Positions 45,123 to 53,900 of a DNA stretch of 64,000 nucleotides are shown in pieces. The notes below the pieces were generated by a model, which saw only the letters and a list, made by a program, of their open reading frames with translations, searched no databases and was not told the DNA's origin. How positions within the stretch are numbered: position 1 is the first letter of the stretch; every line of letters begins with the position of its first letter. The DNA comes from Jeotgalicoccus nanhaiensis (GTDB lineage Bacteria > Bacillota > Bacilli > Staphylococcales > Salinicoccaceae), in the NCBI GenBank assembly GCA_004570955.1, contig SPPL01000006.1:47597-111596 (forward strand), read 5' to 3'. The position numbers were made by a program, and so were the translations under genes.

Positions 45123-45419
45123 TCATGTATACGCATCGAAACTTGCATAGGTATGAGCGGATGTCATGTATACGCATCGAAACTTGCGTAGGCATGAGCG
45201 GGTATCATGTATACGCATCGAAGCTTGCGTAGGCATGAGCGGATGTCATGTATACGAATCGAAGCTTGCGTAGGCATGAGCGGGTATCATATATACGAAT
45301 CGAAACTTGCGTAGGCATGAGCGGGTGTCATGTATACGTATCAAAACTTACGTAGGCATGAGCGGATGTCATGTATACGCATCAAACCATACATAGGCAT
45401 GAGAGGATGTCATAACAAA
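45123..45419. repeat. Tandem hairpin array III, 41-bp period, 7 full copies
   Basis: Units start at 45123, 45164, 45205, 45246, 45287, 45328 and 45369; an eighth breaks off after 45410. Each opens TCATGTATACG, loops through ATCGAAACT and returns TGCGTAGGCATGA, then a 7-base linker GCGGRTG. Outer stem TCATG/CATGA, inner stem TACGCA/TGCGTA. Copies differ by a few bases; the last is most decayed. No other feature is seen between the two terminators here. Confidence 0.93.
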
Positions 45420-45423
45420 AAAA

Positions 45424-45455
45424 GCTCGAGAATCTTAATATCAAGATTCTCGAGC
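45424..45455. terminator. Terminator of the lemA-TPM operon
   Basis: Perfect 13-bp arms GCTCGAGAATCTT / AAGATTCTCGAGC around 6 bases; on the minus strand it is followed by TTTTTTTG. Confidence 0.92.
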
Positions 45456-45477
45456 CTATTTATTTTTTTCAAACAGT

Positions 45478-46326
45478 TTAGAATCCGCGGCCTGCACCGC
45501 CGCCTCCGCCGGAGCCGCCGCCAAAACCGCCGAATCCTCCGCCGCCGAATCCGCCTCCTGAGCTGCCGCCGCCAAATCCTCCGCCTCCGCCTGGAGGGAA
45601 GAATATTACGGGACCGCCGCTTCTTCTTCGTCTGCCGCCTGAGCCACCGGAACCTCCGGAGCCCCCGCCGCCTGAAAACATTTTGTAAATAAAGTACAGT
45701 ACCGTCATAAATATTGCCAGCCGGATCAGAATTGAAAATATACTGTCATTCTGTCCTGTTCCGGTGTCTTCAGCGGGTTCATCCCGCGTAAATTCACCAT
45801 CTTCATAACCGTAAGCGGTTAAAGACTCATCATATAAAGCAGTATACAGATTAGTCAGAGCCGCTTCGTAATTTCCGGCAACTAAATCTTCATAAGCCAC
45901 ATTATCAATAATGCGCCCTATTTTCGCATCGTTTAAGTATCCTTCAACACCGTAACCCACCTGTACTTCGATGCCCCGGTTATTGAATTCATTGTCGTTG
46001 TCCAGATTTAAAAGAATAACAATGCCGTTATCTTTTTCGGCTTTACCGACACCGTATTCTCTCAGTGCACGGAGAGCAAAATCCTGGCGATGTTCCTGTC
46101 CTGTAGAATCCATCGTCATTAATAACAGTTCGGCACCCGTTCCTTCTTCCAGATGTGTACCCTTTTCGTTAAGTTCATTAATTGCACTGTCGCTGAGCAC
46201 ACCTGCATTATCCTGCACAAAATAATGACTTTCATTGAGCGCCGGCAAATCCACTCTTGCTTCTGCAGGCGTACTGAGAAGTAATATACTCAGTACGACA
46301 ACTGTAAAAGCAAAGGCTTTTTGCAT
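45478..46326 (-). CDS. TPM-domain membrane protein (YgcG family) with Gly-rich tail
   Basis: A 282-residue exported protein: signal peptide ending near STPAEA, an extracytoplasmic TPM domain (about 30-175; YFVQDNAGVLSDSAI, GVGKAEKDNGIVILL, VQVGYGVEGYLNDAKIG), a membrane helix near 200-218, and a C-terminal tail almost wholly Gly with Ser, Phe and Arg. The family is linked to membrane and photosystem maintenance, and its role in bacteria is unclear. It overlaps lemA by one base, a common pairing. Confidence 0.9.
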   Translation of the reverse strand: MQKAFAFTVVVLSILLLSTPAEARVDLPALNESHYFVQDNAGVLSDSAINELNEKGTHLEEGTGAELLLMTMDSTGQEHRQDFALRALREYGVGKAEKDNGIVILLNLDNDNEFNNRGIEVQVGYGVEGYLNDAKIGRIIDNVAYEDLVAGNYEAALTNLYTALYDESLTAYGYEDGEFTRDEPAEDTGTGQNDSIFSILIRLAIFMTVLYFIYKMFSGGGGSGGSGGSGGRRRRSGGPVIFFPPGGGGGFGGGSSGGGFGGGGFGGFGGGSGGGGGAGRGF

Positions 46327-46925
46327 TACTCTCCACCGTCTGTATCATCTTGATTAGTATTAAACTCTACTTCCGGTACATCCTGTGCAGATTCATCCGC
46401 TTCGAAATAAGGTTTCTCATCGAAATTAAATATTCCTGCGATAATGTTGCCCGGGAATGTTCTCGTATTGCGGTTATAGTCCTGCACCGCTGTGTTGTAA
46501 TCCTGACGCGCTACTGCGATACGATTTTCCGCACCTGCAAGTTCATCTCTTAAACCTGTAAACTGTTCACTTGCCTGCAGATCAGGGTAGTTCTCAGAAA
46601 TAGCTAAAAGACGTGACAGCGCACTCGTCATTTCATTATTGGCTTCAGCAAGCTCTTCAACGTCGCCGCTTGCACCTGCCAGACGTGAACGCGCATCCGC
46701 AATGTCAGTAAATATTTCCTCTTCATGAGATGCATACCCCTGTACTGTGCTTACCAGGTTTGGGATTAAATCTCCGCGGCGCTGCAGCTGCGTTTCAATT
46801 TGCGATTCTTTCTGGTTAACTTCTTCATCGAGATTTACCAAACTGTTATATCTCGGTACAATCATAATCGCAATAATAACAATCACTGCGATAAGTACAC
46901 CAATTGGTATAAGTAACTTCTTCAT
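46326..46925 (-). CDS. lemA: LemA family protein
   Basis: A 199-residue LemA protein: N-terminal membrane helix (about 4-24), then an antiparallel helical domain with YNSLVNLDEEVNQKESQIETQLQRR-type start (in two parts), RGDLIPNLV and NPxT-like TFPGNIIAGIF. The function is unknown; it often accompanies TPM proteins. The last 30 residues are acidic. It is first in the two-gene operon. Confidence 0.92.
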   Translation of the reverse strand: MKKLLIPIGVLIAVIVIIAIMIVPRYNSLVNLDEEVNQKESQIETQLQRRGDLIPNLVSTVQGYASHEEEIFTDIADARSRLAGASGDVEELAEANNEMTSALSRLLAISENYPDLQASEQFTGLRDELAGAENRIAVARQDYNTAVQDYNRNTRTFPGNIIAGIFNFDEKPYFEADESAQDVPEVEFNTNQDDTDGGE

Positions 46926-47090
46926 CTTTCGTCCTCTTTTCGTTAAGTATTAAATGTATGCATAAGACATTACTCTTATATATTACCCCAATTTCAGCAA
47001 ATTATTACTATACACACTACCATATTTATAACAGACTTTTTACTCCTTATGCTAAAATACTGATTAAGACCATTAAGGGGGAATTTTAGT

Positions 47091-48791
47091 ATGGTAACAA
47101 AGTTCGAAGATTTTAAATATGAACGTCCGGATTTAGAACAATTTGAGAAAACTGTAGATTCGCTGCTGCAAGAATTTGATGCTGCAGATTCTGCAGATGC
47201 ACAGGTCACTGTGCTCGATAAGCTGAACACTGAATTTAATCATCTCGATACGATGGCGACACTCGCGTCTATCCGTTCATCGATTGATACACGTGATAAG
47301 TTCTACGATGCAGAACGCGACTATTTCGATGAAAATGATCCTTCCTTCACTGAAATTACCAACCGCTACCGTAAAGCTATTACGACAAGTAAATTCCGCG
47401 ATGATTTGGAAGCGCGTTTTGGGGAGCAGCTTTTCAAACTGTCGGATAATGCTTTAAAAACATTTGACCCTTCAGTCAAAACACTGCTTCAAAAAGAAAA
47501 TAAACTGGCCACTCAGTACGATAAACTCCTTGCATCAGCTGAAATTGAATTTGACGGCAAGAAATTAAACCTGTCAGAATTCACACCGTATACTCAGGAT
47601 CCCGACCGCTCTGTCAGAAAAGATGCGGTGCTTGCTGTTCAGGGCTTTATGGGAGAACACCTTGAAGAAATCGATAATATTTACGATGAACTTGTAAAAA
47701 CGAGACATGAAATCGCAACATCGCTTGGTTACAAAGACTTTGTAGAACTCGGTTATATCCGTATGAACCGTATCGATTACGACCGTAAAATGGTTGAAAA
47801 GTTCAGAAAACAGGTTGAAGAGTATGTAGTGCCAATCGTAAGCGAACTGAAAAAACGGCAGGCTGAACGTATCGGTCTCGATTCTCTGAAAAGCTATGAT
47901 GGAAACTTTGAATTCATTACGGGTAATGCCGTACCAAAAGGCAAAACGAAAGATATTATGAAAAATGGCGCTGAGATGTATAAGGAACTGTCACCTGAAA
48001 CAAATGAATTTTATACATTCATGACCGAACGCGATCTGTTTGATGTGGAAGCTAAAAAAGGGAAAGAAGGCGGCGGCTACTGTACGATGATTGCAGATTA
48101 TAAAGCGCCGTTTATCTTCTCGAACTTCAATGGAACTCAGGGTGATGTGGAAGTGCTGACCCATGAAGCGGGACACGCCTTCCAAACGTATATGTCACGT
48201 CATCTGACAGTGCCGGAATATGCCTTCCCGACCCTGGAATCGGCAGAAATCCATTCGATGAGTATGGAATTCTTTACCTATCCGTGGATGGAAATGTTCT
48301 TTAAGGAAGATACGGATAAATTCAAGTTCTCTCATATGGCGGATTCGATTTCCTTCCTGCCTTACGGTGTAGCAGTTGATGAATTCCAGCATGTTGTTTA
48401 CGAAAACCCTGAACTGACACCTGAAGAGAGACGCGGAGAATGGAAAAAAATCGAAGAAAAATATTTACCGCATACTGACTATGATGGAATTGAACCATTG
48501 GAAAGCGGTTCGTTCTGGCATAAACAGGGACATATATTCGGCGCACCGTTTTACTATATTGACTACACGCTTGCACAAGTGTGCGCGCTGCAGTTCTGGA
48601 AACGGGCGAAAGAAGACTTTGACGGCGCTTGGGCTGATTATCTCGCCTTATGTAAAGTCGGCGGCTCACTGCCGTTCAACTCGCTGGTAGAGCTTGCTAA
48701 CCTGAAATCTCCGTTTGAGGAAGGTTCACTCGAAACAGTTATCGATGAAGTGCATGAATACTTGAATTCAATTGATGATAAAAAACTGTAA
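47091..48791 (+). CDS. M3-family oligoendopeptidase
   Basis: A 566-residue cytosolic zinc peptidase of the PepF/M3 group that degrades oligopeptides. The zinc motif is HEAGH (LTHEAGHAFQTYMS) with the third ligand Glu in ESAEIHSMSMEFF, and the substrate-side HKQGHIFGAPFYYIDY follows. Full length for the family. AAGGGGG precedes the ATG. It is divergent from lemA and monocistronic. Confidence 0.93.
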   Translation: MVTKFEDFKYERPDLEQFEKTVDSLLQEFDAADSADAQVTVLDKLNTEFNHLDTMATLASIRSSIDTRDKFYDAERDYFDENDPSFTEITNRYRKAITTSKFRDDLEARFGEQLFKLSDNALKTFDPSVKTLLQKENKLATQYDKLLASAEIEFDGKKLNLSEFTPYTQDPDRSVRKDAVLAVQGFMGEHLEEIDNIYDELVKTRHEIATSLGYKDFVELGYIRMNRIDYDRKMVEKFRKQVEEYVVPIVSELKKRQAERIGLDSLKSYDGNFEFITGNAVPKGKTKDIMKNGAEMYKELSPETNEFYTFMTERDLFDVEAKKGKEGGGYCTMIADYKAPFIFSNFNGTQGDVEVLTHEAGHAFQTYMSRHLTVPEYAFPTLESAEIHSMSMEFFTYPWMEMFFKEDTDKFKFSHMADSISFLPYGVAVDEFQHVVYENPELTPEERRGEWKKIEEKYLPHTDYDGIEPLESGSFWHKQGHIFGAPFYYIDYTLAQVCALQFWKRAKEDFDGAWADYLALCKVGGSLPFNSLVELANLKSPFEEGSLETVIDEVHEYLNSIDDKKL

Positions 48792-48800
48792 AAAGCATAA

Positions 48801-48835
48801 AAAAACAGGATTAGCTGGGCTGATCCTGTTTTTTT
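48801..48835 (+). terminator. Terminator of the M3 peptidase gene
   Basis: Arms AAACAGGAT / ATCCTGTTT with AGC/GCT inside, followed by seven T. Confidence 0.88.
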
Positions 48836-48845
48836 GTGGTGTTTC

Positions 48846-48880
48846 ATTGATATGAGCAAGAATTATGTATACGTGACTAA
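48846..48880. repeat. Single decayed copy of the array III repeat junction
   Basis: ATGAGC (48852-48857), a 7-base gap, then ATGTATACG (48865-48873). Array III has the same two blocks with the same 7-base gap at every unit junction. As with the arrays, it lies just after a gene terminator. Confidence 0.5.
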
Positions 48881-48890
48881 AATGAAAAAA

Positions 48891-48927
48891 TATACCCGCA
48901 TAAATTTTTTCATTTTATGCGAGTATA
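48891..48927 (-). terminator. Terminator of the dehydrogenase gene
   Basis: Arms TATACCCGCATAAA / TTTATGCGAGTATA with one mismatch; the minus strand continues into TTTTTTCATT. Confidence 0.85.
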
Positions 48928-48934
48928 AAACTAA

Positions 48935-49990
48935 TTATTGACCTAGTCTGTTAATAATCTCATCTGTCACTTCAGTCATCTTATATTTACCGCCGAGATC
49001 CGGTGTTTGATAACCGTCAGCTGTAACAGCTTCGATGACCTTCAATAAATGTTCTGCTATATTTGCTTCGCCGTTAAATTCCAGCAGCATTTTCGCAGTC
49101 CAGATTTGTCCAATCGGGTTGGCGATACCTTTACCGACAATATCCGGTGCCGAACCGTGGACAGGTTCGAACATCGACGGGTACTTGCCGTTCAAGTTTA
49201 AGTTTGCTGAAGGTGCAACACCAATACTGCCCATTATGGCAGCACCAACGTCGGATAAAATATCGCCGAATAAGTTACTGCCGACAACTACATCAAGCTC
49301 GTGCGGATGTGTTATAAAATATGCGGCCAAAGCATCGATATGTTTGGACCCTGATTTAATATTTGGATGCTTCGCTGAAATCTCTTCAAAAATTTCATCC
49401 CAGAAAGGCATGGCGTGAAAAATACCATTGGATTTAGTGGCACTTGTCACAAGACCTTTCCGCTTCGATGCAAGATCAAATGCGATATTCATTGCCTGCT
49501 TCGTCGCACGCTTTGAGAAGACGTTGTTCTGAATCGCAATCTCGTTATCATCGTGGAAAATACGTCCGCCGATTGAACTGTACTCCCCTTCACTGTTCTC
49601 TCTGACAACGACGATATCAAAGTCTTTAGGATCAGCAAGTTTAGAATTAATACCTTTCAACAGCTTAGCTGGACGGATGTTTATCTCCTGCTGGAACTCC
49701 TGACGGATTTTAAGCAGCAGACCCCATAGTGAAATGTGATCCGGCACTTTCGACGCATCGCCGACAGCACCTAAAAATACGCTGTCGAACTGGCTGAGCC
49801 TGTCCATGCCATCCTCCGGCATCATTGCTCCATGTTTTAAATAGTAATCACAGCTGTAAGGAAACTCTTCGAATTTAAACTGCAGCCCACCGTGAACCTG
49901 TGCAACTTTTTCCAAGACGCGAATCGCTTCTGGCATAATCTCCTTGCCGACACCGTCCCCTGGAATAGATGCGATATTTAATGTTTTCAT
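48935..49990 (-). CDS. Isocitrate/isopropylmalate-family dehydrogenase, tartrate/D-malate type
   Basis: A 351-residue NAD-dependent beta-hydroxyacid oxidative decarboxylase. IPGDGVGKEIMPEA, WGLLLKIRQ, the substrate-side VVRENSEGEYSSIGGR and the NAD loop PVHGSAPDI follow the tartrate dehydrogenase/D-malate dehydrogenase subgroup (TtuC, DmlA, Bacillus YcsA) more than LeuB. D-malate or tartrate is the probable substrate. No leu genes adjoin it. Start codon ATG after GGTGAAGG. Confidence 0.87.
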   Translation of the reverse strand: MKTLNIASIPGDGVGKEIMPEAIRVLEKVAQVHGGLQFKFEEFPYSCDYYLKHGAMMPEDGMDRLSQFDSVFLGAVGDASKVPDHISLWGLLLKIRQEFQQEINIRPAKLLKGINSKLADPKDFDIVVVRENSEGEYSSIGGRIFHDDNEIAIQNNVFSKRATKQAMNIAFDLASKRKGLVTSATKSNGIFHAMPFWDEIFEEISAKHPNIKSGSKHIDALAAYFITHPHELDVVVGSNLFGDILSDVGAAIMGSIGVAPSANLNLNGKYPSMFEPVHGSAPDIVGKGIANPIGQIWTAKMLLEFNGEANIAEHLLKVIEAVTADGYQTPDLGGKYKMTEVTDEIINRLGQ

Positions 49991-50066
49991 TCCTTCACCC
50001 CGATGTTTATGTATGTAATTTCAGAATATTGAATAATGCTGATAAAAATAGTATACCATTGAATAC

Positions 50067-50108
50067 AAAATAGAGGTTACAACGAAAATACGTTGTAACC
50101 TCTATTTT
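50067..50108. terminator. Strong hairpin, second of tandem terminators
   Basis: Perfect 18-bp arms AAAATAGAGGTTACAACG / CGTTGTAACCTCTATTTT with a 6-base loop. It follows the LPXTG-gene terminator and may isolate the dehydrogenase gene. Confidence 0.8.
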
Positions 50109-50118
50109 ATATAAAAAA

Positions 50119-50144
50119 AGAACCAGATATTCCCCTCTGGTTCT
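50119..50144 (-). terminator. Terminator of the LPXTG protein gene
   Basis: Arms AGAACCAGA / TCTGGTTCT, 8-base loop; on the minus strand followed by seven T. Confidence 0.88.
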
Positions 50145-50168
50145 CCACTTTATAGATATCAAAATCTA

Positions 50169-51302
50169 TTAATTATCTGTTTTTAATTTCTTGCTCATAA
50201 ATAATAATGCTGCTCCGAATATCGATAATAACCCTGCAGCCGCATAGTTAGTCGATTCCGCTTCACCCGTATTCGGCAGTTCTTCACCTTCATACGAGCT
50301 TGTCTGTTCTGCTTTCACTTTCTGTTCAAGCTCAAGTTTCTGCACTTCAGTTAAGTTTTTCTCTTCGATAATTTTAGAAGACATTACGCGTGTCACTCTT
50401 TGATCCAATGTAGATATATCGTCCTGAAGGCTTTCTTCACTGAAAGTAATACCGTCTAAAATATCACCATAGTCATAGCGATATAATTTTTTCGATTCTG
50501 TTCCCACAGCACCGGCATTTTCTTCAGAGACTGTTACTTCTTCAGGTGTTTCTGTTTCGGATTCTGAACTTTCCGGTGTAATATTCCCTTCAGTTTCAAT
50601 AGTGCTCTCCGGTTCTTCTGTTACGTCTGACGGCTGTTCTGATGCAGCGTCATTACTTTCACTTTCACCGTCTTCTTCTGCACTGTCTTCAACATCAGGC
50701 TGTTCTGGTGTTTCAGTTTCTGCCGGTTCTTCCGGTTCAACAGGTTCTATCGGATCTGTCGGCAGTTCAGAAGTTCCTGTGTTTTCATCCGGGTTATTCT
50801 GTTCATCAGATTCGTTGCTGTTACCTGGTCCTGCAGTGATATTATCCTCTGATTCAGCGTCTTCATTGCTCTCAGGCATTTCCGCTTCAGGGGTCTCTTC
50901 TTCCCCCTCAGCTTGTTCTCCCGAATTTTCAGGTGTATTTTCTGCTTCATCCGTTCCTTCGGTATGATCCGTCTGTTCATCAGGTTCAGCCGGCTGGAGG
51001 ATAGGTGCCTCAGTTTCTTCATTACTGCCGCCGCTGTTATCTACCGATTCTTCAGCATTCTCTGTATTCGTTTCTATATCATTATTATTTATATCCGATG
51101 CCGCTTCTTCATTAAATGTTTCCTGCGTTTCTTCTGTTGACTCTGTTTCTTGTGCTTCCTGAACTTCCGCCGATTCTGTCACAGTTTCGGTTTCCGTACT
51201 CTCATCTATCTCTTCGTCAGCATAAGCAATGTTAGGGATTAGTACAGTCGTCAGCAGCAATACAGATGCTAATTTCATTTTAGTTCTTTTTGATTTTTGC
51301 AT
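50169..51302 (-). CDS. LPXTG-anchored acidic stalk protein
   Basis: A 377-residue surface protein. Signal peptide MKLASVLLLTTVLIPNIAYA after a basic start, then about 250 residues of low-complexity Glu/Thr/Ser/Pro/Asn sequence, a short more ordered segment (about 275-345: LYRYDYGDILDGITFSEES and a Lys/Glu helix), and the sorting signal LPNTG, a hydrophobic helix and a KKLK tail. Sortase A should link it to peptidoglycan. It has no recognised ligand-binding domain. The ATG at 51302 follows GGAGGGG. Confidence 0.88.
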   Translation of the reverse strand: MQKSKRTKMKLASVLLLTTVLIPNIAYADEEIDESTETETVTESAEVQEAQETESTEETQETFNEEAASDINNNDIETNTENAEESVDNSGGSNEETEAPILQPAEPDEQTDHTEGTDEAENTPENSGEQAEGEEETPEAEMPESNEDAESEDNITAGPGNSNESDEQNNPDENTGTSELPTDPIEPVEPEEPAETETPEQPDVEDSAEEDGESESNDAASEQPSDVTEEPESTIETEGNITPESSESETETPEEVTVSEENAGAVGTESKKLYRYDYGDILDGITFSEESLQDDISTLDQRVTRVMSSKIIEEKNLTEVQKLELEQKVKAEQTSSYEGEELPNTGEAESTNYAAAGLLSIFGAALLFMSKKLKTDN

Positions 51303-51454
51303 ATTTTCCCCTCCACGCATCCTGAAATAAATTATACATTTTAGCGTTACTCACATTAATGTACAATTAATTATAGTTGATGCCAGATGGCTTTTCTATA
51401 CAATATCAAAGTTGTTACAGAACCTTAATATTCGCGTATTATTATGTAATTTTA

Positions 51455-52291
51455 CTAGTGCGTCATATCGTAGGTATTAATAATCGTCTGATAGGCGCTT
51501 GAACCCAGTTCTTTGCAGACATAGAAAAACAGCACGTCGCAAATAATCAGCTGTGCAATCCGGCTCGTCATATTCATATACTGAATATTCGTTTCTTCTT
51601 CGGTAATTTCAATCGCAATGTCCGAGTTTCTTTTCGCAATTGAAGAATGATTCTGCGTTAAAATAATCGTCATGACACCTAATTTTTTAGCGAGTTTAAC
51701 GATTTCTATGACTTCCTGTGTTTTACCCGATAAAGTAATTACAAACAGAACATCATCCGGTTTCGCATTAGTCAAACGTGTCATACATAAATATTTATCA
51801 GCAGTAAAGAAAGCATTAATATTTACACGGTGTAATTTCTGCTCCATATCATGTCCGACATTTGCCGAGTCTCCTACTCCAAAGATAAATGTATTATCCG
51901 CTTTGGTAATATGCTCGGCCGCTTCCTGCATGCGTTTCCGATTGACAATTTTTTCAGTATTATACAATGCCTGTATAGTATTTTTAAATACCTTATCAAA
52001 AATATCCGCATGGGTATCTTCTTCCAGTTCAATGACACATGAAATCTTTTCCTGCTCAAGCGTGTGCAGTTCTTTTGCAAGTTCCACTTTTAATTCTTTA
52101 ATTCCCTGCAGGCCTATTCTTTTAGCAAACCGCACAATCGCAGCATCACTTGTCGATGAATGTCTGGCAATTTCTTTGACAGGCATATTGATTACTTTAT
52201 TTGGGTTCTCCAGCATAAAATTTGCGATACGCTGTTCGACCGGCGTCATATATTCCAGCCGTTTATTAATCTGACTAAGTACAGAAAACAT
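51455..52291 (-). CDS. RpiR-family transcriptional regulator with SIS domain
   Basis: A 278-residue regulator: N-terminal RpiR helix-turn-helix (about 1-77; TPVEQRIANFMLENP, then SSTSDAAIVRFAKRIGLQG) and a C-terminal SIS sugar-phosphate domain (about 120-255; IFGVGDSANVG, VITLSGKTQEVIE). Such regulators sense phosphosugars. The ATG at 52291 follows AGAGGTGG. It lies 127 bases downstream of the GH32-like gene, suggesting a shared sugar-related job. Confidence 0.9.
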   Translation of the reverse strand: MFSVLSQINKRLEYMTPVEQRIANFMLENPNKVINMPVKEIARHSSTSDAAIVRFAKRIGLQGIKELKVELAKELHTLEQEKISCVIELEEDTHADIFDKVFKNTIQALYNTEKIVNRKRMQEAAEHITKADNTFIFGVGDSANVGHDMEQKLHRVNINAFFTADKYLCMTRLTNAKPDDVLFVITLSGKTQEVIEIVKLAKKLGVMTIILTQNHSSIAKRNSDIAIEITEEETNIQYMNMTSRIAQLIICDVLFFYVCKELGSSAYQTIINTYDMTH

Positions 52292-52347
52292 AATTAACCA
52301 CCTCTTTTTACTGTTGTGTTGACACTTGTTCTGCATAATATGGTGTA

Positions 52348-52377
52348 ATTATATCACTTCTCGCAATATATTGTTAC
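52348..52377 (-). promoter_or_regulatory. Promoter of the RpiR regulator gene
   Basis: Minus strand GTAACA, 18-base spacer, perfect TATAAT, 57 bases before the start codon. No clear terminator lies between it and the upstream GH32-like gene. Confidence 0.45.
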
Positions 52378-52418
52378 AGTTTATTCTTTTGTTTTTTAAA
52401 ACTATCTAATTTTTCTCT

Positions 52419-53879
52419 TTATTTAACTTCAAGCGGATACTGGGTCAGCTGCACTCTGCAGTCGCCAAATTCAGTCACCATTTCCAATCCTTCAGCCTTA
52501 TCGCTCGGGAAAATTCTTGCCGTCATCGTGTATTTTCCGTCATTGATAAACACTTCTATACTCGAACGATCCATATAAATCCTCAGATTCTGAAGATTTT
52601 CTTCCAGCTTAATCCGTCTCTTCAGACCGTCTACATTCTGGATTTCTTCACCGCTGAATGTTCTGTCCAGAGTTAAAATCCGCTGCTCACTGTCGTATAC
52701 GAGCTTAGTTTCATGACGTGTATTCTTGCGCATATATATATGCAGGGTCGATGCATTGTTTTCCAGTATATCGATAATCAGTTCATAGACCTCACCGTAA
52801 AATGCTGTCAGTTTTGTCGGGTACTCTCTAAAGTATCCTTCCGCTGTGATTGCTTCTCCCCGCATTTTTTCAAGGTTCGGGTGAGGCAGCTGCCTGATTC
52901 TGTCTTCGTCTATGCTCAGTATTCGCGGGATGGTCATTGCATTGAGTGTTCCTTCAGCTGCCAAAGGATAGGCGCTCTCTTCTGCCGCCATCCACGCAAT
53001 CAGCACTCTGTTGCCGTCTTCATCCACTGCTGTTGCAGGACGGTAAAAATCAAAACCGCCGTCAAATTCATAAAATTCATCGTGGATGAAATAATTTCCC
53101 CGGCGTTCAAAGTCTCCGATCATATAGCCTGACTGATATATATTCCAGAAATGCGTATCGAATTTATCGAGTCCTCTGACATTAAAGATAAATACTGAAT
53201 CCATATCCAAATCGAAAAATTCCGGCTGCTCCCACAAGTGGCCGAATACTTTATAGCCCGTGTCGAGCTCGCCGTCGAATTTCAAGTTTTCTACTGATGG
53301 ACCGCGGTAGATAAGTACCCGTCCAAATTCTTCCCTGTTCATTGTTCCGATGAACATCACTACTTCCCTGTCAATTACAGTAACGTAAGGATTGCGGAAA
53401 TATTCAGTGTAGCCGGGCGCATTATTCCTGACCAGCGGAGATGCATATTTCTGGATTTTGCCGTCAGTATTCATATAACCGCCGAGCTGGGCAGTTATCA
53501 GCTCATCGCTTTTCAGACGTTCTCCCGTATAGAAATAACTGATTTCATTAAAAACCTTGGATAGACTTCCGCCGAATATATTTGCGGAATCGTACAGCGA
53601 ATCGGGCCTTACTTTTACGCCCTCACTCCGAAAGGTTACAAGATCCTTTGACGTTGCGTGATATATGTATTTACTGTCGGGCGTTTCTGTTAAACTGCTG
53701 TCCGACGACCACTCATAAAACAAATGGTATATACCGTTGATATAGTTAAACCCTGTCGGCGCACCTAAAAATCCAAAGGGCGGCTGAACATGATATACCT
53801 GTTTCCACTTCGAATCTTCAGCTGCTTGTATCAAATCGTCTATTTCTGCACGCGAAATTTCTTCAAGTTTTTTTGGCAT
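52419..53879 (-). CDS. GH32-family (sucrose-6-phosphate hydrolase-like) protein lacking key catalytic residues
   Basis: A 486-residue protein with the full GH32 five-blade propeller and C-terminal beta-sandwich, similar to staphylococcal ScrB. No signal peptide. In active GH32 enzymes the nucleophile Asp is in the NDPNG motif; here it reads GAPTG, with Ala40. The transition-state Asp of RDP is Asn163 (FRNP). The acid/base Glu of ECP is kept (E217, WEQP). It is therefore probably not a normal invertase. It starts 21 bases after tatC, and an RpiR regulator follows. GGGAGG is 12 bases before the ATG. Confidence 0.88.
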   Translation of the reverse strand: MPKKLEEISRAEIDDLIQAAEDSKWKQVYHVQPPFGFLGAPTGFNYINGIYHLFYEWSSDSSLTETPDSKYIYHATSKDLVTFRSEGVKVRPDSLYDSANIFGGSLSKVFNEISYFYTGERLKSDELITAQLGGYMNTDGKIQKYASPLVRNNAPGYTEYFRNPYVTVIDREVVMFIGTMNREEFGRVLIYRGPSVENLKFDGELDTGYKVFGHLWEQPEFFDLDMDSVFIFNVRGLDKFDTHFWNIYQSGYMIGDFERRGNYFIHDEFYEFDGGFDFYRPATAVDEDGNRVLIAWMAAEESAYPLAAEGTLNAMTIPRILSIDEDRIRQLPHPNLEKMRGEAITAEGYFREYPTKLTAFYGEVYELIIDILENNASTLHIYMRKNTRHETKLVYDSEQRILTLDRTFSGEEIQNVDGLKRRIKLEENLQNLRIYMDRSSIEVFINDGKYTMTARIFPSDKAEGLEMVTEFGDCRVQLTQYPLEVK

Positions 53880-53900
53880 ATCTGTCCGGTACCTCCCATT

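Noticed and set aside
48935..49990. leuB (3-isopropylmalate dehydrogenase)
   Set aside because: The sequence follows the tartrate/D-malate subgroup and no leucine genes are adjacent.
52419..53879. Functional sucrose-6-phosphate hydrolase (scrB)
   Set aside because: Two of three catalytic carboxylates are replaced, so the usual activity should not be assigned.
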